Shown: one piece after another, positions 51,642 to 60,605 of the stretch
Layout of the letters: each line of letters begins with the position of its first letter
Position numbering within the stretch: position 1 is the first letter of the stretch
From: Sepiola atlantica
Lineage: Eukaryota; Mollusca; Cephalopoda; Sepiida; Sepiolidae
Direction: 5' to 3'
Length of the DNA stretch: 64,000 nt
Assembly (NCBI GenBank): GCA_963556195.1
Contig: OY744525.1
Location: 74,234,479 to 74,298,478 of the forward strand
Position numbers and translations under genes: made by a program
Notes under the pieces: generated by a model
Database searches by the model: none
What the model was told of the DNA's origin: nothing
What the model saw: only the letters and a program-made list of their open reading frames with translations

Positions 51642-51644
<3 letters not shown>
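51590..51644 (-). mobile_element. SINE 3' part: hammerhead and tail, head replaced by (GT)n
   Basis: Only the hammerhead and tail remain. Upstream on the minus strand the tRNA-like head is replaced by the GT array, which starts exactly at the stem I strand TGTGGG. Confidence 0.65.
51597..51644 (-). ncRNA. Hammerhead ribozyme, near-canonical
   Basis: Minus strand: stem I CCCACA with TGTGGA (five Watson-Crick pairs), CTGATGA, stem II TCC/GGA with a T.C outer mismatch and loop CGGAAAA, GAAA, stem III ACAC-AT-GTGT, cleavage after A. Confidence 0.82.

Positions 51645-51722
<78 letters not shown>
51640..51722. repeat. (GT)n microsatellite
   Basis: About 83 bp of GT with one GC break. It grew out of, or inserted at, the SINE. 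Confidence 0.97.
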
Positions 51723-51726
<4 letters not shown>

Positions 51727-52107
51727 GTGCATGAGTAGAAAAAATAATATAATAACGAAAGAATGAACAAAAAGATCCGCTGTTTCGGCATGCACGCACA
51801 CGTGTAAGATTTCCCGTAATCTCGTTTTTTTAATGTTTCTTAGACTTAAGAACATATTAGTGTTATTGTGTGCATATAGATATATCGATATGTACATATC
51901 CGCATATGTTGGTCACGTTATGATGGATCAGCTGAAACGAACGGAATTGCTGCAAAGCTGAATATGTGAAAGTAAGTCAGTTGAGATATAACATTTAGAG
52001 TTAATAGCTTGAGGGAAATCCTACCATGGAGCAGTGGTTAGCAAAATAGTCACGGAGGAGGCTATTCGAGTGAGCTCTCTTTGCTGAATGTGTTTTTTGT
52101 TTTTTTT
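51723..52107. other. No gene; repeat shared with 38930-39139
   Basis: Landmarks in common: AATAACGAAAGA, GCACGCACA, AAGATYTTCCGTRATCT and CATATGTTGG. Orientation is the same in both. Confidence 0.55.
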
Positions 52108-52520
52108 TACTTAATAGTCACCACTTATCAAGGTCAGATGCCATTCGAGGATAAAGGTTAATAAGATGGGTTGATTGTGGTGACGGTTCTAGATAGGAAT
52201 CTGTTGACATTGGCTTTGAAGACGACCAAGTTGTAAGCTGCAGGGAAGCAGTCCTGTGGCAATGTGTTCCACAGATGGGAAACCCTTGCGAAGAAGCTCG
52301 GTTTCTAGAAATTCCACCTGACGCTAGGCACAGTGAGGAAGAAAAGAAAGTTTTTCTTCATTGCGGTAGAAGGATGAGTTCTTGCTGTGAATGTCTTACA
52401 AGGAGGAAACAGAGATTTAAGCTGTTTTCTGTTGGTGGCCTTGTGCCATACTAAACTGAACTTACTAAATATAGAGTATGACTAATTTTCATATTAGAAT
52501 ATCTGTTATATTACGTCTTA
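52108..52520 (-). pseudogene. LINE RT 3' end
   Basis: Minus strand: KATNRKQLKSLFPPC, PSFFARVSHLWNTLPQDCFP, AAYNLVVFKANVNRFLSRTV then a UTR with GGTGACTATTAAG and an A-run at 52108. The same family as 44640 and 52787. Confidence 0.72.
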
Positions 52521-52579
52521 CACATGGGTGTATAAATCCTTTATAACCCGTGTCGATGCTCTCGTCGCTATCGTCGTCG

Positions 52580-52589
52580 CCATCATCAC

Positions 52590-52620
<31 letters not shown>
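52580..52620. repeat. (CAT)n microsatellite
   Basis: About 13 CAT units following a CGT-rich lead. Confidence 0.95.
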
Positions 52621-52743
52621 GTTGTTGTGAACCCAGGTCCATTTTTGTTTGTTGATAAAACTCACGGCGACACTGGTTGTTTAGTTTATAAAAGGTTTAT
52701 TTAAAAGGACAGAAACAGAAACACGGATCGCATTTGCATGCGT

Positions 52744-52776
<33 letters not shown>
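52744..52776. repeat. (GATA)n microsatellite
   Basis: Eight GATA units; they cut the 3' end of the next LINE fragment. Confidence 0.95.
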
Positions 52777-52786
52777 AAAGCCCGTC

Positions 52787-53070
52787 TCACTACTTCAGTC
52801 ACCCTTTGCTGTGGGGAAGTAGTCCCATAGTAATGTGTTCCACAGACGAGGAAACTCTTGTGAAGAAGCTCCGTTCGGGGAAATTTCACTCGTCGCTAGA
52901 CACACTGGGGTCGAAGGGAATGTTTTTCTTCGTTGACGAGTTTTTGCTGTGATTGTTTTACAAAGACAGAACCAGAGATTTGGGCTGTTTTCTGTTGGTG
53001 GCCTTGTCCCCTACTAAACTAAACTTACTAAATATAGAATATGACGAATTTTCCTATTAAAATATCTAAA
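52787..53070 (-). pseudogene. LINE RT 3' end, truncated
   Basis: Minus strand: the same upstream words as 52108-52520 (GGCCACCAACAGAAAACAG, then a frame with SFFTRVSSSVEHITMGLLPH). It ends at the GATA array, so the native tail is missing. Confidence 0.68.
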
Positions 53071-54019
53071 GTGAACATGTGTGCGTATGTCTATAGGAAG
53101 GAAAATATCATCATCGGCATTATTATCATCATTATGTTCACATAGTTTATTAAACTTACGTGTTTACTAAATGAGCCACTAAATATTGATAAATACACAT
53201 TGAATTATTATTTTTTTTTTTTTAGAAATAGGATCTATTCCACCAATCTTCATTACATTTTGAACAACTATAGTAGACATGAACGGGAGTGTAATGTGCT
53301 ATGTTTGATTCATTTTCGAGAGGAGCAAAGGGGACAGAATCCCCCCTCCCCCTAAAAATAAATGTAACCATAGATTCAAAAACTACTGGACAGATTTTTA
53401 TGAAATCGATTTCCACTCCGTATGTTAGGTATAAGTATATTTTATTTTGACCAAAGGGGGTACGATAAGATCGCAAGGTCTGTGTTCACTTGTGCCAGAT
53501 AACTTTATTTTATTTTAACTTGAAAATTATCGAAATTAAAAAATGATAATAAAAATGGTAATATGGGTTTCAGGGCTTGGAGCAGGAGTACACCGGGGTT
53601 CTCATTCATTCTTGGGGAATGCCGGGTATGCCCCAAAAAGAATTTAAATATTATTTTTTGAAAGATCCTACTGAGAAAATATTATTTAATTACAAAGAAT
53701 AATCAGATTGAATAGGAACTTACATTCAATATTGTGAGATTAAAACTGTTACTTAACATCCTCCTCCCAGACAACTTCTCGTATGAACGTCCACATTGTT
53801 TTCATTTAAATAACTTGAATACGAAAATGAAGGTTAAAATTATATACGAGTAATTATTAAATAAAAGATTAATCAGATAAAATAATAACTTCAATTCAAT
53901 GTGTTAATCATTGACGGCCATGATGTTTTCAGTCAATTTGGTCGAAATAGGTGAGCCATTCCAACGGGCCTATACTACATTTGAACCTTTTCTTAACGAA
54001 TGTTTGGGTTCAACCAAAA
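53071..54019. other. No gene; probable interior of Helitron-like element
   Basis: Words such as AAACTACTGGACAGATTTTT and ATGAAATCGATTTCC are typical of noncoding Helitron-type repeats. The 3' terminus follows at 54020. Confidence 0.4.
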
Positions 54020-54054
54020 GATTCCCGGGCTACGCCCGGTAGGGAACAGCTAGT
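54020..54054 (+). mobile_element. Helitron-like 3' terminus
   Basis: Hairpin CCGGGC-TAC-GCCCGG at 54025-54039, then TAGGGAACAG, CTAG and T. This is the cleanest match to a Helitron end in the window; the element lies to the left. Confidence 0.6.
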
Positions 54055-54224
54055 AAACAATAACATTAAAAGTTGACCTTCATCCCACCCCCTCTCCCGA
54101 ACTACAATTTTTGTAATGTCTTTAAATATCTTCGAGTTACTTTCGATGCAGCATCAAATTGCCTGATCATAGATTTACAAAGTTTTTTTTTTATTAAAAG
54201 TATGTGTGCACAGGGGTTTTATTT

Positions 54225-54560
54225 ACTCCTCCCCAGGAGTTAGGCACAAGGCCAGTTTTATCTTACTCCCACAAGTAAGATGTGACCCAAGATCGGGTCG
54301 GGAAAGTGGGGGTTGAAAAGTCAGTGCCCGAAAAGTGAGCACTCTGGGCATTAAAAATTGCCTGGGCAGCCCCGTCGGCATTCCTCGGTAGGGGCGCCTC
54401 AGGCAGTAAGCAATAAACTTACTCCTCCCCAAAGAGGGGAGACAAAGCCTGGGAGGGTGGACCTCCTAGAACTGCACAGGACAGACCCATTGACCGGCGT
54501 AAATCAAGCCCCGAAGGACAAGACAATACCAGTATGGGGTGCAGTATCCATCGGAACAGA
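54225..54560. repeat. GC-rich dispersed repeat
   Basis: GTTAGGCACAAGGCCAGTTT and TTGCCTGGGCAGCCCCG recur in decayed form at 63905-64000. Overlapping frames on both strands (69 and 81 codons) are not supported. The family is unknown. Confidence 0.55.
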
Positions 54561-55236
54561 TACTACACTTTGCACAGGGGTACTTTCATACTTTCATGTC
54601 TAACATTGGAGTTCATAATTTCTCAAGAATTCTTTCCCACCCTCTAAATTGTTCATATCATTTTTAAATCAGATTGTAAATAGTAAAAAATGAAACTGTT
54701 TTATTAATTAGTTTTTTATTTTAAATAACCTTTATTTAAAATTAAATTACTACGATAAATAGCAGTCAAGCGAAATTTGTGGGTTTCTGTTTATTGTTCA
54801 TAATTCAGATTCTAAATTCAGCTTCCCCTGATGATTAAGATCCTTACAAGAATTTATGCTCATAACAAATATTTAAAAAAATTAAACATCTTACTAATTA
54901 ATAAAAAAGCGAAGATAAAACGCATCAAAAAAACTAAAAAAGTGAATGTTTGTTGTTTACTTTCAGCATCTCGTCTACTTTTTGTTGTTTTGTTACTTTT
55001 TGTTATTTCGTTACCTTTTGTTACTTTTTAATCATTTCTGTAACGTGTTTACTGACAGTCACTTATGTTTACATATTTCTCTCTCCTCGGTTTTGTCTTT
55101 TCTTTGTGTATGAATATATATTTTTTAAATGTTGCTGTTAATTAAAGCAACCAAAAAATAACATATAAAATATAATCTTATTTCGAAGAGAGAGGGTATA
55201 AAAGAATACATGTCTCCAGATTTCGATAATATGACA
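54561..55236. other. No gene recognised
   Basis: A T-rich stretch with TTTTGTTAC words near 54985-55030 forms a short drifting tandem repeat. No motif. Confidence 0.45.
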
Positions 55237-55237
55237 T

Positions 55238-55269
<32 letters not shown>
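55237..55269. repeat. (CTA)n microsatellite
   Basis: 11 CTA units. Confidence 0.95.
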
Positions 55270-55273
<4 letters not shown>

Positions 55274-55699
55274 ATATATAAAAATAAACTATAAACTTAT
55301 TTGTTTTTTATTTATTAATTTTGTTTCTTTGTGTGCACATATTCAAAAAATATATTAATCAAATAAAACAAATAATATTACAAATATTCGAAACCTATTA
55401 TGACTAACAGAAGTTGTGTACGAGATAAGGCATTATCTTAGAGGGAAATGCTTGGTTACCGATTCACTCATTTACTGTAAAATGTACTTAATGTAACTAA
55501 GTAATAAAATGACACTTATTTCTCTATTTCTATTGCTTTCATTTGAGATTTATCCTCAAAATTATTTTGAATATAATTAAAAGAAGATAAAAAACTAGAA
55601 ATAATACTCGAAATGTAATTATTACAATAAGTTTAATTATTATTATTATAAGATTTTTTAATAAAGAACATGTTAATTAGGCATACCATTCATTCTGTG

Positions 55700-55701
<2 letters not shown>
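55270..55701. other. No gene recognised
   Basis: AT-rich; nothing assignable. Confidence 0.5.

Positions 55702-55738
<37 letters not shown>
55702..55738. repeat. (TA)n microsatellite
   Basis: 37 bp of TA at the tail of the following minus-strand SINE. Confidence 0.95.
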
Positions 55739-55739
<1 letters not shown>

Positions 55740-55743
<4 letters not shown>

Positions 55744-55915
55744 TATAAATAAATATTATTTATTTAATACCTACAGACATCGATGTTTCATGCTAACGCA
55801 ATCTTCAGTGCAGGAAGCTAATTCTCAACGGTCGGCGGGCGCGAACCCTGATCACAAATCGCCACTGATTTGCAGTCAAGAGTCTTAAACCCTCGGCCAT
55901 AGGGAACTAGTTAAT
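55740..55915 (-). mobile_element. SINE: tRNA-like head plus complete hammerhead
   Basis: Minus strand: TATGGCCGAGGGTTTAAGAC is an excellent A-box/D-arm, and CAGGGTTCGCGCCCG a B-box/T-arm about 45 nt later. Twenty-odd bases after it comes the hammerhead, then an AT-rich tail and (TA)n. Head-to-tail length is about 170 bp. No ORF. The head resembles a long-D-arm tRNA (Leu/Ser-like) but I cannot assign the parent. Confidence 0.8.
55770..55814 (-). ncRNA. Hammerhead ribozyme, all elements present
   Basis: Minus strand: stem I CCTGCA with TGTAGG (six pairs, one G.U), CTGAAGA, stem II TGC-GTTA-GCA with an outer T.T mismatch, GAAA, stem III ACA-TCGA-TGT, cleavage triplet GTC. It fits the type I consensus in 45 nt. 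Confidence 0.85.
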
Positions 55916-56007
55916 AATTAGAGAGGAATTTAACTGTGTAAATAGCGAATCAGCGGCTAAATTTACACGAGCAGTTTAAAGTGATCAACAAACGTATTTG
56001 GATCGTG

Positions 56008-56011
<4 letters not shown>

Positions 56012-56077
<66 letters not shown>
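56012..56077. repeat. (TA)n microsatellite
   Basis: 66 bp of TA at the tail of the next SINE. Confidence 0.97.
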
Positions 56078-56080
<3 letters not shown>

Positions 56081-56084
56081 TTTT

Positions 56085-56275
56085 TATATGAGATGATATA
56101 TATAATTATTTCCACAATCAGACAATGCCGCAACCCACACAAACCATGAAAGGACTCATCAGTAGAACATATCCGAACTCAGAATTCGAAAACCGAGTCA
56201 CCTGCATGCGAGGTGAATATTCTGCTACTGAGCCACTACGCCACATACAAGAAAGTCTATTAACTAACACAGCCT
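56085..56275 (-). mobile_element. tRNA-headed SINE, hammerhead region not intact
   Basis: Minus strand: GTAGTGGCTCAGTAGC (A-box) and CGGTTTTCGAATTC (B-box), then CTGATGAGTCC followed by TTTCATGG rather than GGACGAAA. The CUGANGA half is kept but no second half. Tail: CACAATCAGACAA complement, then (TA)n. Confidence 0.68.
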
Positions 56276-56299
56276 AAGCAAACTGCGGTGACTCTAGGA

Positions 56300-56366
56300 C
56301 TTCCAGTGGTTTTCATGGTTTGTGTGGGCTGTGTCGTTGTCTGATTGTGAAAATAATTATATATAT
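56300..56366 (+). mobile_element. SINE tail fragment, inverted to 56085-56175
   Basis: TTTTCATGGTTTGTGTGGGC and TTGTCTGATTGTGAAAATAA match the tail of the neighbouring SINE in opposite orientation, giving a stem of about 65 bp. Confidence 0.75.
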
Positions 56367-56378
56367 ATATATATATAC
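56358..56378. repeat. (TA)n microsatellite
   Basis: Short TA tract between the SINE tail and the Helitron-like end. Confidence 0.9.
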
Positions 56379-56900
56379 TAGCAGGAAGACCTGACGTTAC
56401 TCGGGATTGAATGAGGACCACTATTATGTACTTTTTAACTATGCTCATGACACCATATTGCTTTCTTGTTTTTACTGACCCCATCGTCCTGTAGTTTAAA
56501 TTTTATTAAAATAGGATATTTGTATTAGTTTCTAGATGGTTCTGTCTCTATGGGTCACTTAGAAATGGGAGTACATAGATTCAGGACTACTTCCATTGTC
56601 TTCCCCAAAAAAGTTTACACATGTTTGAAATTTCATCAAAATAGGATATATTTGAAGTTTTAAAGGAGGTTCGGCACCCATAGCTCCATTAGATTAGGAG
56701 GACATTTAGAGATTCGAGAGTACTTCCATTGTCTTTGCAAGAAAATTCCATACATATCATTTAAATTTCATAAAAATAAAATATGATTAAAGTTTTAAGG
56801 GGGTTATGCCCTCATAGCCCCCTTAAGGGTGCACTTAGAGATTCGGGAACACTTTCATTGTCTTCCCCGATGAATTTTACATTAGAATACACTTTTAGAT
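56378..56900 (-). mobile_element. Helitron-like element with internal ~130-bp tandem repeats
   Basis: Minus-strand 3' end: CCCGAGTAACGTCAGG then TCTTCCTGCTAG and T (56377). Inside, three drifting units (56500, 56632, 56766) share AAATTTYATNAAAATARRAT and ACTTCCATTGTCTTYSC. The 5' end is uncertain, near 56940. Confidence 0.5.
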
Positions 56901-57494
56901 TTTATGTAGATTCTCTAACCTTTTTTTCTATAGAAAACACACACACAGACATTGAGTAATATATATATATATATAAAATGCTGAATAGAATATTATAAGA
57001 ATGTAAATTAAGCAAGCGGTGTAGTTAATACAAAATCGCTTAAAATAAGAGGTAAATACTTAAGGGAATTGTGATATAGGTAGCAACAGACACACAATCT
57101 CCATTATAAAATCTGCCAGTCACAATGTGCTATTGATTATGTCTTCAAACCTATCAGGATATTGAGCACTCTCACCTTATAAATATAACAACTAATACAA
57201 CTATATTACTTCTATATAATAAAGTAAAGTCGATTTTTCCCGTGTGCATCAAGACATAATAGAATGATAACCAAAACCTTCATATGGTAATTATTAATAG
57301 AGTGGACACCTTCTGCCTCAAGAGATAATGGATACTGTCTGCGTGATGTGGAATTTATAGTGAATCAACTAAACTGAACTTCTGACATTACATTGTTTAA
57401 CTACACAGACACTTTTAGATTTTTATTTTCATTTTACTTCAGTAAGTTCTCAGAAATCAAGGGGCCTCTTTCTGGGGCTAACACTTGATTTCTA
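56901..57494. other. No gene recognised
   Basis: AT-rich with a short TA tract at 56961; no motif. Confidence 0.45.
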
Positions 57495-57940
57495 TATGAG
57501 ATACATAGATATCCGAGTGTTCAATAAAGATTTTCCTCTACCTCTCAAATGTTGAGTTAGTAAAGAAGTAAAGAACATTAATTTCTCCCCCCCCCCCAAA
57601 TGACCAGTTAATTATGTTATAGTATATCTTTCTTATGATCTCTTGGTCTTACCGGATTCCAGGACAAGAGTTCATCTGGTCTGGTGGAGTATCCAGGTAA
57701 GGGCTGTTACTTGAGGTAACATCACTAAGAGAAGGTGCACCATTCCTCATATGAGCCAGTGTATAGCCATGTCGAGGGGATCTTATTTGGGCTTCGAATA
57801 CTATGTTGTTTTGAATATTTGGTCAGGGTTTACTTGTAGGGGGAAGTATCCTTATGTCAGGTTGTCTTAACAAACCCTTATACAGAGAGACCGAAGACAC
57901 TCGAGGATGGTGTCTAGTAGGTGATTCATATATGTGTGTG
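57495..57940 (+). repeat. 430-bp dispersed repeat, copy 2
   Basis: Same as 17650-18080 in the same orientation; differs by substitutions, a poly-C run at 57586-57597 and a short insertion (TTGTCTTAACAAA). Confidence 0.85.
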
Positions 57941-58596
57941 TGTACGTTTACTTAAGTAATGCTGTATCAGAAGTGCAGTTAAGTTGCATATATATATATA
58001 TGTGTGTGTGTGTCTGTCTGTGCGTGTGTGTGTGTGTGACGGGGAGCAGATCGAGTCAGAAAAAGAAACCTATAAAACTGACATTTGAAAATAATAAATC
58101 TGTTTTATCTTCTGCTTATCTATGTGTATATATCTTTGTCTTTCTATCTCTCATGTGTGACTTTTCTTTTTGTTTGTGTGTATGTATGTCTATCTCTCTC
58201 TATATGTTTCTCTCTTTGCCCATATGTCACTTCCTCTGTGTTTTTGTATTTATATCTCACTGTCTCTCTCTCTCTCCCTTCATCCGTCTGTGCCTCTCAT
58301 TTTAAAGTCATAGTTAGCTCACTTAAATGATCATTACTACTGGCTGTTCTTTGTAATAAGGAAAATCGATATTCTGCTCTCTTATTCTCCCTCTCCCTCC
58401 GTCTCTTTCTATCCCCCTATTTCTTGCCTTCTCATACTTTCTTTTTTCTCCTCTCTTTCCATTTTCCTCACACATTTATTCTCATAAGTATGTATTTATG
58501 TATGCAAATACATAAATGTTCAGTATTCAAATTCCCATTAATATAGATTTATTGAAAAATATTAATTAAAGCCACTAATTAGATTGTTAATGTTAA

Positions 58597-58598
<2 letters not shown>
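57941..58598. other. No gene; CT/GT-rich low complexity
   Basis: 58000-58040 GT-rich and 58140-58460 CT-rich runs create Ser/Leu/Cys-rich frames without motifs. Confidence 0.6.

Positions 58599-58661
<63 letters not shown>
58599..58661. repeat. (TA)n microsatellite
   Basis: 63 bp of TA. Confidence 0.97.
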
Positions 58662-58664
<3 letters not shown>

Positions 58665-59549
58665 TGTTTATATATTTTATACTTAATATATAAGAAAAGT
58701 CAGTCGGATTCAAAATAGCATCGATATTTGATTCTGACTTGCATCATATTCTTTACACATATATAATGCATTTTGCTTTCATTTCTCTCTGAAAATACTT
58801 TTTCCGGCTAAAAATATTTTTAAAATGGAGACATTTTCCTTACTGATCGAAACAGAATCGTGAGCTTATACCCTCAATAAAAAATAAAGTTGCAACATTT
58901 TTCTGTCTATTTCGTCTATCAAATAACCAATAACATGTGCTGCCAATAAACATTAAACCATTTATTTCTTTAAATTAATTGTAAAATCATAATACTAAGT
59001 AAAGTATTTTCCTTCCAGAGTTGTTTCTATTAAATGCTACAAGAGGTTAATTATTTATCTTGACTGCTTTATTTCTAAAGATACAAGGGGGACTTTTATT
59101 ATTTCTGAAGAACGGATCATTGTCTCCATCTTGCATTCTTACTTAAAAGGGCTTGTTAGTACAGAGATATTTATTGGATTATTTTCATATAACAAATATA
59201 AAACGATTTTTTAATAATTTATTTTACAGATTTACTTGTGTAGATCCTTTTATTCATTACAGATATTACTATTGATTTTAGGATGTTAATATTACTATTG
59301 ATTTTAGGATGTTAATATTAGACAAAAATAGATGGGAGAAAGATAAACAGGGGAAGAATTATTTAAAGATAATAATATTCATAAAATAATGTCTACAATA
59401 TTTGTTTTCTTCTCTTCAAGTATTTACTATCTGTTAACTTTGATATTAGAAAATAAATATCACTTTACTTCAGAAATTATAGTTTTATTTTTTATTTATA
59501 CATTGGTTTTACAGTTATATCGTAGGGTCAGTGTAAAATGAAAATATAA
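58662..59549. other. No gene; probable interior of Helitron-like element
   Basis: AT-rich, with a direct 27-bp repeat ATTACTATTGATTTTAGGAT at 59266 and 59290. The Helitron-like end follows. Confidence 0.4.
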
Positions 59550-59583
59550 GTACTCCAAGACAACGTTGGGTCGGATCAACTAG
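59550..59583 (+). mobile_element. Helitron-like 3' terminus
   Basis: ACAACGTTGGGTCGGATCAA then CTAG and T, with a decayed hairpin; it runs into (TA)n. Confidence 0.45.
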
Positions 59584-59595
59584 TATATATATCTT

Positions 59596-59599
<4 letters not shown>

Positions 59600-59663
<64 letters not shown>
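59600..59663. repeat. (TA)n microsatellite
   Basis: 64 bp of TA on the left of the 5S-like relic. Confidence 0.97.
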
Positions 59664-59772
59664 TATACGGCATGCATAATCACATTGACACACTGAAGTT
59701 AAGCGACGTGGAGCCTGGCCAGGAAGCGGGCATAGCACGTCCAGGGCTAATACCACACCAGGTGTTATCTGT
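59662..59772 (+). pseudogene. 5S rRNA-derived relic (pseudogene or 5S-headed SINE)
   Basis: Collinear with 5S rRNA for about 110 nt: TACGGCATGCAT near the start, GAAGTTAAGCGACGTGGAGC then CTGGCCAG in the middle (5S has GAAGTTAAGC-ACGT-GGGCC-GGT-AG), and CCAGGG then AATACCACACCAGGTGTTAT at the end (5S: CTGGGAATACCGGGTGCTGT). Box A/C promoter region decayed. It fills exactly the gap between two (TA)n tracts, so no tail is visible. Confidence 0.68.
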
Positions 59773-59774
59773 TT

Positions 59775-59778
<4 letters not shown>

Positions 59779-59829
<51 letters not shown>
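59779..59829. repeat. (TA)n microsatellite
   Basis: 51 bp of TA on the right of the 5S-like relic. Confidence 0.97.
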
Positions 59830-59834
<5 letters not shown>

Positions 59835-60060
59835 CTCTTCTGAACTAGAATGGCTTGAGTCCAGTGGCAAAGGGATGTCTGGGACAACTGCAAACAATAC
59901 CAGAATGAGCAGAGAAAGACTGATATTATTTCAAAGTATTCCTTCTCTTAGACTAAGTGAAAAACCAAGGCCAGTCTACCCTACTATTTCATCCATGACT
60001 GGAGGGAGGATATATGGATTTATATCTTTCCCCAAGTGAAAGTGATGCAATAGAACTTGA
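59830..60060 (+). repeat. Dispersed repeat, second copy of 4540-4790
   Basis: Collinear with 4540-4790 in the same orientation; the 88-codon frame is not shared. Confidence 0.65.
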
Positions 60061-60236
60061 ACTCGGTCAAGCCCACAGTTTGTGGCTTTAACCATTACAC
60101 CATGTTTTGTTTTTCTATTATAATCATATATGGGTTAGGTTATTTTGTTTAATCGCATATCAACCATCACAGCTGATAACCATTTTTCTAAACGAATGTG
60201 TTACATGTTTCACAATTTTTTAGATGGTGATGTGTT

Positions 60237-60285
60237 ATTTGGACTACTGTTCTCATCTTGGTTGTTATTCTCACAACGTTTTGAC
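60237..60285 (+). repeat. Dispersed repeat shared with 2855-2915
   Basis: GGACTACTGTTCTCATCTTG followed by TTGTTATTCTCACAAC. Confidence 0.6.
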
Positions 60286-60424
60286 TCGAACTCAGTCAAC
60301 TAAATGGAATTTCGAACTGAATCTTTTATTTGATCAATGGAAGTAGATTGTTCTTATTCCATCAACCATGACCGGATGGAATTGTTAATTAAGAATAAAG
60401 TCAAGTAAATACGCATTGGTACAA

Positions 60425-60560
60425 TGTTTTTGACTGGCTTGAGTCAGCTGTTGGCATTGGTTTCCTCGATTCTTTCTGGAATCAGGTACTTACCACGTGA
60501 AAGTTGCCAATATCCATAAGTGAAAGTGGTGCAATAGAAACGACTGGATTCGAACTTGTA
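60425..60560 (+). repeat. Dispersed repeat C, copy 2
   Basis: Matches 28335-28470 (GGCATTGGTTTCC, GGAATCAGGTACTTA, GTTGCCAATATCCATA). Confidence 0.65.
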
Positions 60561-60605
60561 ACACTCAGGTCGTCAGTCCGCGTCGTTATCTACTTCACCA
60601 CCACC

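Noticed and set aside
51571..51897. His-Thr repeat frame
   Set aside because: Translated (GT)n complement next to the SINE.
54223..54603. Overlapping 69- and 81-codon frames in the GC-rich block
   Set aside because: Opposite strands, no motif, and the second copy at the window edge does not keep a frame.
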